Positions 1 to 6,181 of a stretch of DNA of 9,468 nt are shown in pieces (the stretch's first letter is position 1; the number at the start of each line of letters is the position of its first letter). The position numbers and the translations under genes were made by a program. The stretch spans positions 1 through 9,468 of the forward strand of contig CANGML010000044.1 in NCBI GenBank assembly GCA_947454585.1, written 5' to 3'. This stretch comes from Comamonadaceae bacterium. GTDB lineage: Bacteria > Pseudomonadota > Gammaproteobacteria > Burkholderiales > Burkholderiaceae_C. The notes below the pieces were generated by a model. That model saw nothing but the letters and a program-made list of their open reading frames with translations. It searched no databases and was not told the DNA's origin.

Positions 1-708
1 ATCGGGGTTGGTGCGCACGGTGAACCATTCTTTGACTTTGTTGGCCACTTCGGGTTGCAACTTGCCGTCTTGGGTCCACTGTTCGAGGAACTCAACGCAG
101 CGTGGGTCAGACAATTTAAAGAAGAAATGCTCTGAGCTTTTCAGCTCAGGCTTGGCGCCCGACAAGGCGGAGAAAGGGTTGATCAAGTCGGTGGGTGCGT
201 AGACCGCGCCGCACACCTCGCAGTTGTCGCCGTACTGGTCGTGGGCGTGGCATTTGGGGCACTCGCCTTTGATGAAGCGGTCGGGCAAGAACATGTTCTT
301 CTCGGGATCGAAGAACTGGTCAATCGTGCGGCGCTCAATCAGCGAGCCGCCTTGTGATTCGGGGATGTCGCGCAGGTCACGGTAAATCTGGCGGGCCAGT
401 TCGTGGTTCTCGGGCGCGTCGGTGCTGTGCCAGTTGTCAAACTGGATATGAAAGCCATCTAAGTAAGGCTTGCGGCCGGCGGCGATGTTGGCCACAAACT
501 GTTGCGGCGTGATGCCTGCCTTCTCGGCCGCAATCATGATGGGCGCGCCGTGGGTGTCGTCCGCGCCCACGAAGTCGACGTGATGGCCCTGCATGCGCTG
601 GAACCTGACCCAGATGTCGGCCTGGATGTACTCCATGATGTGACCGATGTGGAAGTTGCCATTGGCGTAGGGCAGGGCGGTGGTGACAAAAAGCTGGCGC
701 TGAGACAT
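1..708 (-). CDS. metG: Methionyl-tRNA synthetase, N-terminal 236 residues (runs off window)
   Basis: This gene encodes the class I aminoacyl-tRNA synthetase that charges tRNA-Met with methionine in the cytoplasm. Only the N-terminal 236 codons are present; the gene continues past base 1 in an intact frame. The start is the ATG at 708-706 and the protein begins [20 protein letters not shown]. The class I signature [11 protein letters not shown] lies at residues 13-23. A zinc-binding knuckle of the MetG type follows, with Cys150, Cys153, Cys163 and Cys166 (CPKC and CEVC). The motif GADDTHGAP at about 48-56 also fits MetRS. The KMSKS loop and anticodon-binding domain would lie outside the window. 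On the minus strand AAGG sits about 12 bases before the start, a modest ribosome site. It is divergent from the cupin gene, with 56 bases between the two starts. The identification is secure. Confidence 0.96.
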   Translation of the reverse strand, partial: MSQRQLFVTTALPYANGNFHIGHIMEYIQADIWVRFQRMQGHHVDFVGADDTHGAPIMIAAEKAGITPQQFVANIAAGRKPYLDGFHIQFDNWHSTDAPENHELARQIYRDLRDIPESQGGSLIERRTIDQFFDPEKNMFLPDRFIKGECPKCHAHDQYGDNCEVCGAVYAPTDLINPFSALSGAKPELKSSEHFFFKLSDPRCVEFLEQWTQDGKLQPEVANKVKEWFTVRTNPD

Positions 709-764
709 TTGGAAACAAGACCTTAGGGCGAAGGGGCGAATTTTAGTTCCTGGACAATCAGCCC
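709..764. promoter_or_regulatory. Divergent intergenic region between metG and the cupin gene
   Basis: These 56 bases separate two divergent starts, so they probably hold the metG promoter and perhaps one for the rightward genes. The bases ATTTTA at 740-745 read TAAAAT on the minus strand, close to a sigma-70 -10 box, about 32 bases from the metG ATG. I find no convincing -35 box at the right distance: the best match, TTCATG, lies inside the cupin start. The assignment is tentative. Confidence 0.25.
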
Positions 765-1043
765 ATGAACTTACCCAGCTTTGATGAATTCCGCCAAAAA
801 GCCCTGGCCGCGGGCTATGACGAAGTGATCGAGCGTGAGTGGGCGCCCCACACCGTGCTTGACACCCACACCCACCCGTTTGGAGTGCATGCCGTGCTCA
901 CACGCGGCGAGATGTGGCTGACCCTGCATGGTCAGACGCAGCACTTGGTGCCGGGCTCGATTTTCGAGCTTGAACCCCATGTGCCGCACGATGAGCGCTA
1001 CGGCGCTGAGGGCGCTGCTTATTGGGTGGCGCGTCAAAACTAA
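765..1043 (+). CDS. Small single-domain cupin protein
   Basis: The product is a 92-residue protein that is essentially one cupin beta-barrel. The visible signature is [10 protein letters not shown] at 33-42, where His35 and His37 form the usual H-x-H metal pair. A second motif at about 63-75 contains P-G-S and ends with His72 and His75. The glutamate of the classic first cupin motif is not seen; Val41 or His42 occupies that place, so metal ligation may differ from canonical cupins. There is no signal peptide or membrane segment, so it should be cytoplasmic. Function is unknown: such small cupins may be isomerases, dioxygenases or ligand sensors. The start at 765 has only a weak ribosome site (GGA near 752). 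It lies 87 bases before apbC and may share its transcript. The fold assignment is good; the role cannot be told from sequence. Confidence 0.85.
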   Translation: MNLPSFDEFRQKALAAGYDEVIEREWAPHTVLDTHTHPFGVHAVLTRGEMWLTLHGQTQHLVPGSIFELEPHVPHDERYGAEGAAYWVARQN

Positions 1044-1130
1044 AGCGCGCTTTCTGTTGACTGACCCACGCTGCGGTCAAATGCCCCGCGCTAGACTTGC
1101 GCGCAATCCAGCTTATGTAAAAGAATTCTT

Positions 1131-2222
1131 ATGGCCTTGAACGAACAAACCCTCACCGCAGCCCTGCAAACCGTGATTGACCCCAACACGGGCAAAGACT
1201 TTGTGAGCAGCAAAGTGTTGAAAAACCTGCAAATCAATGGCGGTGATGTGTCGTTTGATGTGGTGCTGGGCTACCCCGCCAAGAGCCAAATTGCAGGTTT
1301 TCGCAAAGAACTGATTGCCGCTGCTAAGGGGGTGGCGGGCGTGGACAACGTGTCGGCCAACATCACCATGAACATCGTGGCGCACGCGGCCCAACGCGGT
1401 GTGGCGTTGTTGCCGCAAGTCAAAAACATCATTGCCGTGGCCTCGGGCAAGGGCGGCGTGGGCAAGAGCACCACGGCGGCCAACTTGGCCTTGGCCCTCG
1501 CCGCCGAAGGGGCCAGCGTGGGTTTGCTCGACGCCGACATCTACGGCCCCAGCCAGCCCATGATGATGGGCATTGAAGGCCGGCCCGAGAGCAGCGATGG
1601 CCAAACCATGGACCCCCTCGAGAACTATGGTGTGCAAGTCATGTCCATCGGTTTCTTGGTGGACCAAGACGAAGCCATGATCTGGCGCGGCCCCATGGCC
1701 ACCCAAGCGCTGGAGCAGCTGCTGCGCCAAACCAACTGGAAGGCCTTGGATTATTTGATTGTCGACATGCCCCCCGGTACGGGCGATATCCAACTCACGC
1801 TCAGCCAACGCGTGCCCATGACGGGCGCGGTGATCGTCACCACACCGCAAGACATTGCCTTGTTGGACGCTAAAAAAGGCATCAAGATGTTTGAGAAGGT
1901 GGGCGTGCCTATCCTTGGCTTGGTTGAAAACATGGCGGTTCATGTGTGCACGAATTGCGGCCACATCGAACACATCTTCGGCGCAGACGGTGGCAAGAAG
2001 TTGGCCGCAAAAGATGGCATGGACTACCTAGGCGCATTGCCCCTCAACATGCAAATTCGCTTGCAAGCTGACAGCGGTAAGCCCACCGTGGTGGCCGACC
2101 CTGACGGTGAAGTGGCCGGCATCTACAAAGCCGTGGCGCGTCAAGTGGCGGTGAAGATCGCGGCGAAAGCCAAAGACTTTTCGAGCAAGTTCCCCAGCAT
2201 CAAAATCTCGAAAGAGACTTGA
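1131..2222 (+). CDS. apbC: Iron-sulfur cluster carrier ATPase ApbC/Mrp
   Basis: This 363-residue protein belongs to the Mrp/NBP35 family of P-loop ATPases, which bind a transferable [4Fe-4S] cluster and deliver it to apo-proteins in the cytoplasm. The N-terminal ~85 residues form the MIP18-like (DUF59) domain usual in bacterial Mrp. The deviant Walker A motif S-G-K-G-G-V-G-K-S-T lies at 105-114, the D-A-D-I-Y-G-P-S switch at 134-141 and the Walker B-type V-D-M-P-P-G-T-G-D at 211-219. The cluster-binding C-x-x-C pair is Cys273 and Cys276 (CTNC), followed by the expected P-L-N-M-Q-I-R segment at about 304-310. Length is normal for the family. The ribosome site upstream is weak (AAAAGAA). The DUF3305 gene starts 8 bases after the stop, suggesting co-transcription with the formate dehydrogenase accessory genes, which would suit an Fe-S supplier. 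Confidence 0.96.
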   Translation: MALNEQTLTAALQTVIDPNTGKDFVSSKVLKNLQINGGDVSFDVVLGYPAKSQIAGFRKELIAAAKGVAGVDNVSANITMNIVAHAAQRGVALLPQVKNIIAVASGKGGVGKSTTAANLALALAAEGASVGLLDADIYGPSQPMMMGIEGRPESSDGQTMDPLENYGVQVMSIGFLVDQDEAMIWRGPMATQALEQLLRQTNWKALDYLIVDMPPGTGDIQLTLSQRVPMTGAVIVTTPQDIALLDAKKGIKMFEKVGVPILGLVENMAVHVCTNCGHIEHIFGADGGKKLAAKDGMDYLGALPLNMQIRLQADSGKPTVVADPDGEVAGIYKAVARQVAVKIAAKAKDFSSKFPSIKISKET

Positions 2223-2230
2223 CCTCAGCC

Positions 2231-2821
2231 ATGTCGCAACGCCCCAGCCTTCAAGTCGCCGTGCTCATGCGCCGAGAGCGCGTGCCTGGTGAGATGAGCC
2301 GCTGGCAGCCTTGGCGCTGGGTGTTGCACGACGTGACGGGGCACGATGTGGTGCCGCATGCCGAGCACTTTGGCACCGAGCCCCGCTGCTTGCGCCAGAC
2401 CGATGACGAGCAAGTGTGGTTGCACCCGGGCTTCACGGTCGAACTGTTTCGCGACGATGCCGAGGGCTACTACCTGAATGCTTCGTCCCCTGCGCCCTGC
2501 TGGTTTGTGCTGTGGCGCATGGAAGAAGAGCCGCACCTCAGTGATGAAGTCATGGCCGTGCCCACCATGGTGAGCCTGAGCTACCACGATGCAGGCCGGT
2601 GGTTGGACGCACAAGAAAACGTGGACCAAGTCCCAGCGCCAGCTGAGGTGGTGTCATGGATGACGGAATTCATGAACGAACACTGGGTGGTGGAAGCCAA
2701 GCGCCGCAAACGCCCTGACAGCTTCAGGCCTTTGCAGGACCGCTTTGGTAAACCAGCTTCTGTGAGCACTGAAAAAATCCGTGGCGGTGGCCAGCACAAC
2801 GGAGGTGGTCATGGCCAATGA
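2231..2821 (+). CDS. DUF3305 protein, formate dehydrogenase cluster accessory
   Basis: This 196-residue protein matches the DUF3305 family, found beside DUF3306 and formate dehydrogenase genes in proteobacteria. Recognisable features are the early segment V-A-V-L-M-R-R-E-R at 9-17, the W-x-x-W-R-W-x-L core at 25-32 and H-P-G-F-x-V-E-L-F at 65-73, followed by D-x-A-E-G-Y-Y-L-N at 75-83. The region around 121-155 is W/E-rich, and a basic K-R-R-K-R-P patch lies at 157-162. The last residues are Gly/His-rich. There is no signal peptide, membrane span or cysteine cluster, so it is a soluble cytoplasmic protein. I prefer the ATG at 2231. A TTG at 2219 would add four residues and overlap the apbC stop. 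Its biochemical role is not established; some databases loosely label relatives as molybdopterin-guanine dinucleotide proteins, which I cannot support from motifs. Confidence 0.85.
   Translation: MSQRPSLQVAVLMRRERVPGEMSRWQPWRWVLHDVTGHDVVPHAEHFGTEPRCLRQTDDEQVWLHPGFTVELFRDDAEGYYLNASSPAPCWFVLWRMEEEPHLSDEVMAVPTMVSLSYHDAGRWLDAQENVDQVPAPAEVVSWMTEFMNEHWVVEAKRRKRPDSFRPLQDRFGKPASVSTEKIRGGGQHNGGGHGQ
2801..2805 (+). promoter_or_regulatory. Ribosome binding site of the DUF3306 gene
   Basis: GGAGG lies five bases before the ATG at 2811. It decides that start over an in-frame GTG at 2781, which has no comparable site. It lies inside the end of the DUF3305 gene, as expected for coupled translation. Confidence 0.8.
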
Positions 2822-3365
2822 CGACCCATCTTCCGGCTTCTTAAGCCGTTGGTCGCGTCGCAAAGCCGAGGTGCGCGAAGGCCGCGTTCTGGATGAGCCA
2901 ACCGCGCCTTCGCCCTTGCCATCGACTTCGGCTGCCAGCGTCACGCCTCTGGCAGCCGAAACGCCTCCCCAGGTTCCCGCGCCCACCCTCGCGGACACCG
3001 AGCAGTTGACGCCCGAGTCGGACTTCACTGGCTTCATGGCCCAAGGCGTTGCGCCTGATGTGAAAAACGCGGCGATGAAAAAACTCTTTGCAGATCCGCA
3101 CTTCAATGTGATGGACCGCATGGACATCTACATCGATGATTACGGCTTGCCCGACCCCTTACCGCTGGCCCTGCTGCGCCAAATGACCAGTGCCAAAACA
3201 CTGAACCTGTTTGACGACACCGATGATTCGGCCCAAGTCGTGGCACAGTCCGCACCTGTTGAAAACAATTCCAACCCTGAGCCCCACACGCATGACCACG
3301 CTGATTTGCGACTGCAACCAGACCCAGCCTCTCGACCCGAAGGCACTGGGTCAGAGCCTGTCTGA
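2811..3365 (+). CDS. DUF3306 protein, formate dehydrogenase cluster accessory
   Basis: The product is a 184-residue cytoplasmic protein of the DUF3306 family, the usual partner of DUF3305. It has three parts. The N-terminal signature F-L-S-R-W-S-R-R-K is at 10-18. A Pro/Ala/Thr-rich, probably disordered linker spans about 28-62. The conserved core at 67-135 contains T-P-E-S-D-F-T-G-F-M, then L-F-A-D-P-H-F-N-V-M-D-R-M-D at 92-105 and D-D-Y-G at 109-112. After it comes a polar tail with H-T-H-D-H at 159-163. The start is fixed by GGAGG upstream, and the gene overlaps the DUF3305 stop by 11 bases. No catalytic or cofactor motif is visible and no function is known. Its last 74 bases overlap the next gene in another frame, so part of the tail may be shaped by that gene's coding need. 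Confidence 0.85.
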   Translation: MANDDPSSGFLSRWSRRKAEVREGRVLDEPTAPSPLPSTSAASVTPLAAETPPQVPAPTLADTEQLTPESDFTGFMAQGVAPDVKNAAMKKLFADPHFNVMDRMDIYIDDYGLPDPLPLALLRQMTSAKTLNLFDDTDDSAQVVAQSAPVENNSNPEPHTHDHADLRLQPDPASRPEGTGSEPV

Positions 3366-5391
3366 ACCCCTCACGCTGCATACTGCCCTGTGCCGTCGTG
3401 AAGCGGGCGCCTTCATTCAAGCGGTGCAAGGCACCGACGATGTGGTGGTGGCGTGCACCCAAGAGCAACGATTGTTTGGCGAGCTGGCCATGCAAGCGCC
3501 AGCCAAGACCTCGGTCATCAAGTTCGTCAACATTCGTGAAACGGGTGGCTGGAGCCGTGACGCCCACAACGCATCGCCCAAAATTGCAGCTTTGTTAGCT
3601 GCCGCGCATTTGCCCGACCCCGAGCCAGTGCCCACGGTGACCTACAAAAGTGCTGGCCGCGTCTTGATCTTGGGTCAACTCGATCAAGCTGAACAAGCTG
3701 CGGCGCTGCTGGCCGATACCTTGGATGTGACGATCTTTACCCAAGGCGCTGGCGCGGCAGGCGGTGCGCAAAACCGTCGCTTCCCAGTTCTGGGTGGCCA
3801 CGTGCTGCGCGTCGACGGCTGGCTGGGTGCCTTCAAGCTCACTTGGCAAAACAACAACCCGATTGACCTGGATGTCTGCACACGCTGCAACGCCTGTGTG
3901 GCGGCTTGCCCCGAGCAGGCGATAGGGTTGGATTACCAAATTGATTTGACCAAGTGCAGCGCACACCGCGATTGCGTGACTGCTTGTGGTGCCATCGGCG
4001 CCATCAACTTCCAACGCGAAGCGCAAGAAGAAACGGCTGAGTTTGATTTGGTGCTCGACTTGCGCGAGTCCAGTGCGTTTAACCGCCACGCCTTGCCCCA
4101 AGGCTATTTCCGTGGTGCCAGCGCCGCCAACTTGCTGCGCTTGCGCGAGCTGGTGGGCGAGTTTGAAAAGCCCAAGTTTTTTGTCTACAAACAAAAGCTG
4201 TGCGCACACAGCCGCAACGAAAAAGTAGGCTGTAACGCCTGTGTGGACATTTGCTCTGCCGAGGCGGTGAGTTCTGACAAGTCACGACAGCAAATCAAAG
4301 TGAACCCCAATCTGTGTGTGGGTTGTGGTGCTTGCACCACGGTGTGCCCCACGGGTGCACTGACCTATGCCTACCCGCGCGCCAGTGAACAAGGCGTGAA
4401 GCTGAAAACGCTGCTGAACACGTATCAAAAAGCGGGCGGCAAAGATGCCGTTATCTTGCTGCACAGCCAAGACGCGGGTCAAGCCTTGGTCAACGCGCTG
4501 GGCCGAGCCGCACAACTCAAGGTGGCGCAAGGTTTGCCTGCGCATGTGATTCCCGTGGGGCTGTGGCACACCGCGAGCCTAGGTTTGGACGTGTGGTTGA
4601 CGGCCCTGGCCTATGGCGCAGCGCAGGTCTTGGTGCTGCACACCGCAGAAGAAGCACCGCAGTACACCGAGGGGTTGCAGGCGCAAATGGCGCAGGCACA
4701 GGCGATGCTCGAAGGCTTGGGCTATGCCAAGGCAGGTCATATGCCTGTGCAGTTGGTGCATGCCACGCAAGCCACCGAGTTGGATACCGAATTGCAACGC
4801 CTCACCACGGGCAAGCAGCGCCTGAGCAGCACCGTGCCTGCCGCCACGTTTGCGGTCACGGCGGAAAAGCGCAGCACGTTGAGCTTGGTGATAGACCATC
4901 TTCTTGCGCATGCGCCCGTTCTCAAAACTGCGGCAGCGCCCGACGCCTTGGCCTTGCCCAAGGACGGCGCCTTGTTGGGCTCGGTGGACGTGAACAAGGA
5001 CAGCTGTACCTTGTGCATGAGCTGTGTCAGTGCTTGTCCTGCCAATGCCTTGCAAGACAACCAGCAAGCACCTCAGTTGCGTTTTGTCGAAAAGAACTGC
5101 GTGCAGTGCGGCTTGTGCGTCAGCACTTGCCCGGAAAAAGCGCTCACCCTGGTGCCGCGTTTGTCGCTCACCCCGCAACGCAAAGAAGTGCGTGTGCTCA
5201 ACGAGACCCAACCCTACGGTTGCGTGCGCTGCCACAAGCCGTTCGGCACGCTCAAAGGCATCGAGGCCATGATCGGCAAGCTGGCTGGCCATTCGATGTT
5301 CCAAGGTGCTGCGCTGGAGCGCCTGAAGATGTGTGGCGATTGCCGCGTGATTGACATTTACTCGGCCGGCGACGAACAAAAAATTCTCTAA
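3292..5391 (+). CDS. Poly-[4Fe-4S] ferredoxin-like protein, FDH accessory
   Basis: This 699-residue cytoplasmic protein is probably an electron carrier or Fe-S maturation factor for the formate dehydrogenase. Cysteine groups in order are 196/199/202/206, 222/228/232, 304/314/317/321, 342/345/348/352, 572/575/578/582 and 603/606/609/613, mostly C-x2-C-x2-C-x3-C. A terminal pair of C-x-x-C motifs lies at 644/647 and 681/684. The N-terminus L-I-C-D-C-N (Cys6, Cys8), V-V-V-A-C at 51-55 and N-I-R-E at 80-83 resemble the N-terminal region of heterodisulfide reductase HdrA. Residues 122-149 look like a Rossmann strand-helix-strand but lack G-x-G-x-x-G. Residues 384-493 contain no cysteine and have a MvhD-like cadence. 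I chose ATG 3292 because it yields this conserved-looking N-terminus; it overlaps the DUF3306 gene by 74 bases. A TTG at 3211 would add 27 low-quality residues. No signal peptide or membrane span is seen. Confidence 0.88.
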   Translation: MTTLICDCNQTQPLDPKALGQSLSEPLTLHTALCRREAGAFIQAVQGTDDVVVACTQEQRLFGELAMQAPAKTSVIKFVNIRETGGWSRDAHNASPKIAALLAAAHLPDPEPVPTVTYKSAGRVLILGQLDQAEQAAALLADTLDVTIFTQGAGAAGGAQNRRFPVLGGHVLRVDGWLGAFKLTWQNNNPIDLDVCTRCNACVAACPEQAIGLDYQIDLTKCSAHRDCVTACGAIGAINFQREAQEETAEFDLVLDLRESSAFNRHALPQGYFRGASAANLLRLRELVGEFEKPKFFVYKQKLCAHSRNEKVGCNACVDICSAEAVSSDKSRQQIKVNPNLCVGCGACTTVCPTGALTYAYPRASEQGVKLKTLLNTYQKAGGKDAVILLHSQDAGQALVNALGRAAQLKVAQGLPAHVIPVGLWHTASLGLDVWLTALAYGAAQVLVLHTAEEAPQYTEGLQAQMAQAQAMLEGLGYAKAGHMPVQLVHATQATELDTELQRLTTGKQRLSSTVPAATFAVTAEKRSTLSLVIDHLLAHAPVLKTAAAPDALALPKDGALLGSVDVNKDSCTLCMSCVSACPANALQDNQQAPQLRFVEKNCVQCGLCVSTCPEKALTLVPRLSLTPQRKEVRVLNETQPYGCVRCHKPFGTLKGIEAMIGKLAGHSMFQGAALERLKMCGDCRVIDIYSAGDEQKIL

Positions 5392-5400
5392 CGTAGTTGT

Positions 5401-6018
5401 ATGACTGAACCTCACCTGTCCTCTGCCCTTGATGAAGAAACCGCACGCGCTGAGCTGTATGGTTTGATCTCGGAGTTGTTTTACGCGCCCGCTCGTCCGG
5501 AATTGCTGGCGCAATTGCGTGTGGCCGCCACGGAGGCCCCGACCTCTGGTGGATTTCTCGAAGAGCCCTGGCGCCATCTGGTGGGGGTGGCCCGCGAGAT
5601 GGATGACATGAGCATTCAAAACGAGCACCACACCTTGTTTGGTGGCGTGGGCAAGCCAGAGGTCTATGTGTACGCCTCGCATTTTTTGACTGGTTTTTTG
5701 AACGAAAAACCTTTGGCGCAATTGCGCACCGACCTTGTGGCGCTAGGTTTGGGGCGTGATGACACCACCATGTCGGAAACCGAAGACCATGTGTCTTATG
5801 TGTTTGAGGTGATGCGCTTTTTGGTGGCGGGCGATGATGTGTCCGTCTCCAACCTCACCCAGCAGGCGAAGTTCTTTGCCGCCCACGTACAAACCTGGGT
5901 CCCCGCGTTTTGTGACGCCGTTCAGGCAACGCCCCGAGCCAGGTTTTATTCAGCCTTGGCAGATTTAACGCGTGGTTTTATTCAAGTGGAGTCGCAGGCC
6001 TTTGACATGCTGTCCTAA
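5401..6018 (+). CDS. TorD/NarJ-family redox enzyme maturation chaperone
   Basis: This 205-residue, mostly helical cytoplasmic protein belongs to the TorD/DmsD/NarJ family, which binds TAT signal peptides and apo-forms of molybdoenzymes until the cofactor is inserted. Visible hallmarks are the early A-R-A-E-L-Y-G-L-I-S-E-L-F-Y helix at 15-28, the H-T-L-F-G-G-V-G-K-P-E-V stretch at 77-88 leading into Y-A-S-H-F-L at 91-96, and the E-T-E-D-H-V-S-Y-V-F-E-V-M family motif at 126-138. Length is typical. It starts nine bases after the poly-ferredoxin stop, with a poor ribosome site, suggesting translational coupling. Its natural client is most likely the FdhA encoded just downstream, which carries a twin-arginine leader; the small TAT protein could be a second client. 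Client identity is inferred from position only. Confidence 0.92.
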   Translation: MTEPHLSSALDEETARAELYGLISELFYAPARPELLAQLRVAATEAPTSGGFLEEPWRHLVGVAREMDDMSIQNEHHTLFGGVGKPEVYVYASHFLTGFLNEKPLAQLRTDLVALGLGRDDTTMSETEDHVSYVFEVMRFLVAGDDVSVSNLTQQAKFFAAHVQTWVPAFCDAVQATPRARFYSALADLTRGFIQVESQAFDMLS

Positions 6019-6020
6019 AA

Positions 6021-6035
6021 CTAGGCGCAGCCTAG
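6021..6035 (+). other. Short perfect hairpin after the TorD gene
   Basis: CTAGGC-GCA-GCCTAG is a perfect six-base stem with a three-base loop, two bases after the TAA stop. No T-run follows, so it is not a clear intrinsic terminator. An alternative stem AGGCG (6023-6027) with CGCCT (6039-6043) would exclude it. It may stabilise the 3' end of an upstream transcript or mean nothing. Confidence 0.35.
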
Positions 6036-6043
6036 AGACGCCT

Positions 6044-6139
6044 GGGTGACAGAAATTAACAACTTTGAATTCTTTTCAAACCATTTATAGAGTTATTTAG
6101 GGTTTTACATCTTGAACCTAAGTTCTAGATGTGTACAGT
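6044..6139 (+). promoter_or_regulatory. AT-rich candidate promoter region for the structural fdh genes
   Basis: By hand count, bases 6051-6130 are about 26% GC, in sharp contrast to the GC-rich genes on both sides. The best sigma-70 pair I can find is TTGAAC (6112-6117) and TACAGT (6134-6139), four of six matches each with a 16-base spacer. It would start transcription near 6146, ahead of the ribosome site at 6170. Alternatives such as TTGAAT (6065) with TATAGA (6086) have a spacer of only 15. That a promoter is here is likely from composition and position; the exact boxes are uncertain. Confidence 0.45.
6107..6132. repeat. Inverted repeat, 11-base arms, one mismatch
   Basis: The left arm ACATCTTGAAC (6107-6117) and right arm GTTCTAGATGT (6122-6132) are complementary except at one central pair, around a CTAA spacer. 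It overlaps the candidate -35 box and the start of the spacer. It could be a dimeric regulator site. If the transcript started further upstream it could also form an RNA hairpin. Confidence 0.55.
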
Positions 6140-6157
6140 ATGCAAAGTCGTGCATAC
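6138..6157. promoter_or_regulatory. Perfect dyad GTATGCA-N6-TGCATAC, candidate operator
   Basis: Seven-base arms GTATGCA (6138-6144) and TGCATAC (6151-6157) match perfectly around the spacer AAGTCG. The 20-base dyad spans the putative -10/+1 region and ends 12 bases before the ribosome site of the TAT-protein gene. Its size and symmetry suit a dimeric repressor such as a GntR-type protein, but no regulator gene is in the window and the binding protein is unknown. A 7-base-pair RNA stem in the 5' leader is the alternative. Confidence 0.55.
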
Positions 6158-6169
6158 GTCCGATCACAA

Positions 6170-6175
6170 GAGGAG
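6170..6175 (+). promoter_or_regulatory. Ribosome binding site of the TAT-target gene
   Basis: GAGGAG lies six bases before the ATG at 6182. It selects that start over the in-frame GTG at 6131 and ATG at 6140, both of which would place extra residues ahead of the twin-arginine motif and would have the dyad inside the coding region. Confidence 0.8.
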
Positions 6176-6181
6176 CCATTC

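Noticed and set aside
1057..1080. TTGAC...GTCAA inverted repeat with a -35-like TTGACT before apbC
   Set aside because: No -10 box lies at a suitable distance (17 bases on reads AATGCC), and the arms are short with a long gap. A real apbC promoter may exist but I cannot place it.
1113..1973. A 286-codon minus-strand open frame opposite apbC
   Set aside because: apbC is unmistakable on the plus strand; the antisense product is His-rich and has no recognisable motif.
3211..3291. An upstream TTG start for the poly-ferredoxin adding 27 residues
   Set aside because: The added residues are Pro/Thr/Ser-rich shadow of the DUF3306 frame, while ATG 3292 gives a clean N-terminus with the C-x-C motif.
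4563..5354. A 263-codon plus-strand frame inside the poly-ferredoxin gene
   Set aside because: The ferredoxin frame carries all the conserved cysteine motifs; this frame is Arg/Ala/His-rich without motifs.
4579..5721. A 380-codon open frame on the minus strand across the ferredoxin and TorD genes
   Set aside because: It is antisense to two well supported genes, is His/Arg/Gln-rich in the way of GC-biased shadow frames, and shows no domain or ribosome site.
6064..6080. TTTGAA-N5-TTCAAA dyad as an FNR/Crp-type site
   Set aside because: FNR sites read TTGA-N6-TCAA; here the TTGA and TCAA halves are seven bases apart and the flanking T/A positions do not fit. The dyad is real but not a convincing FNR box.
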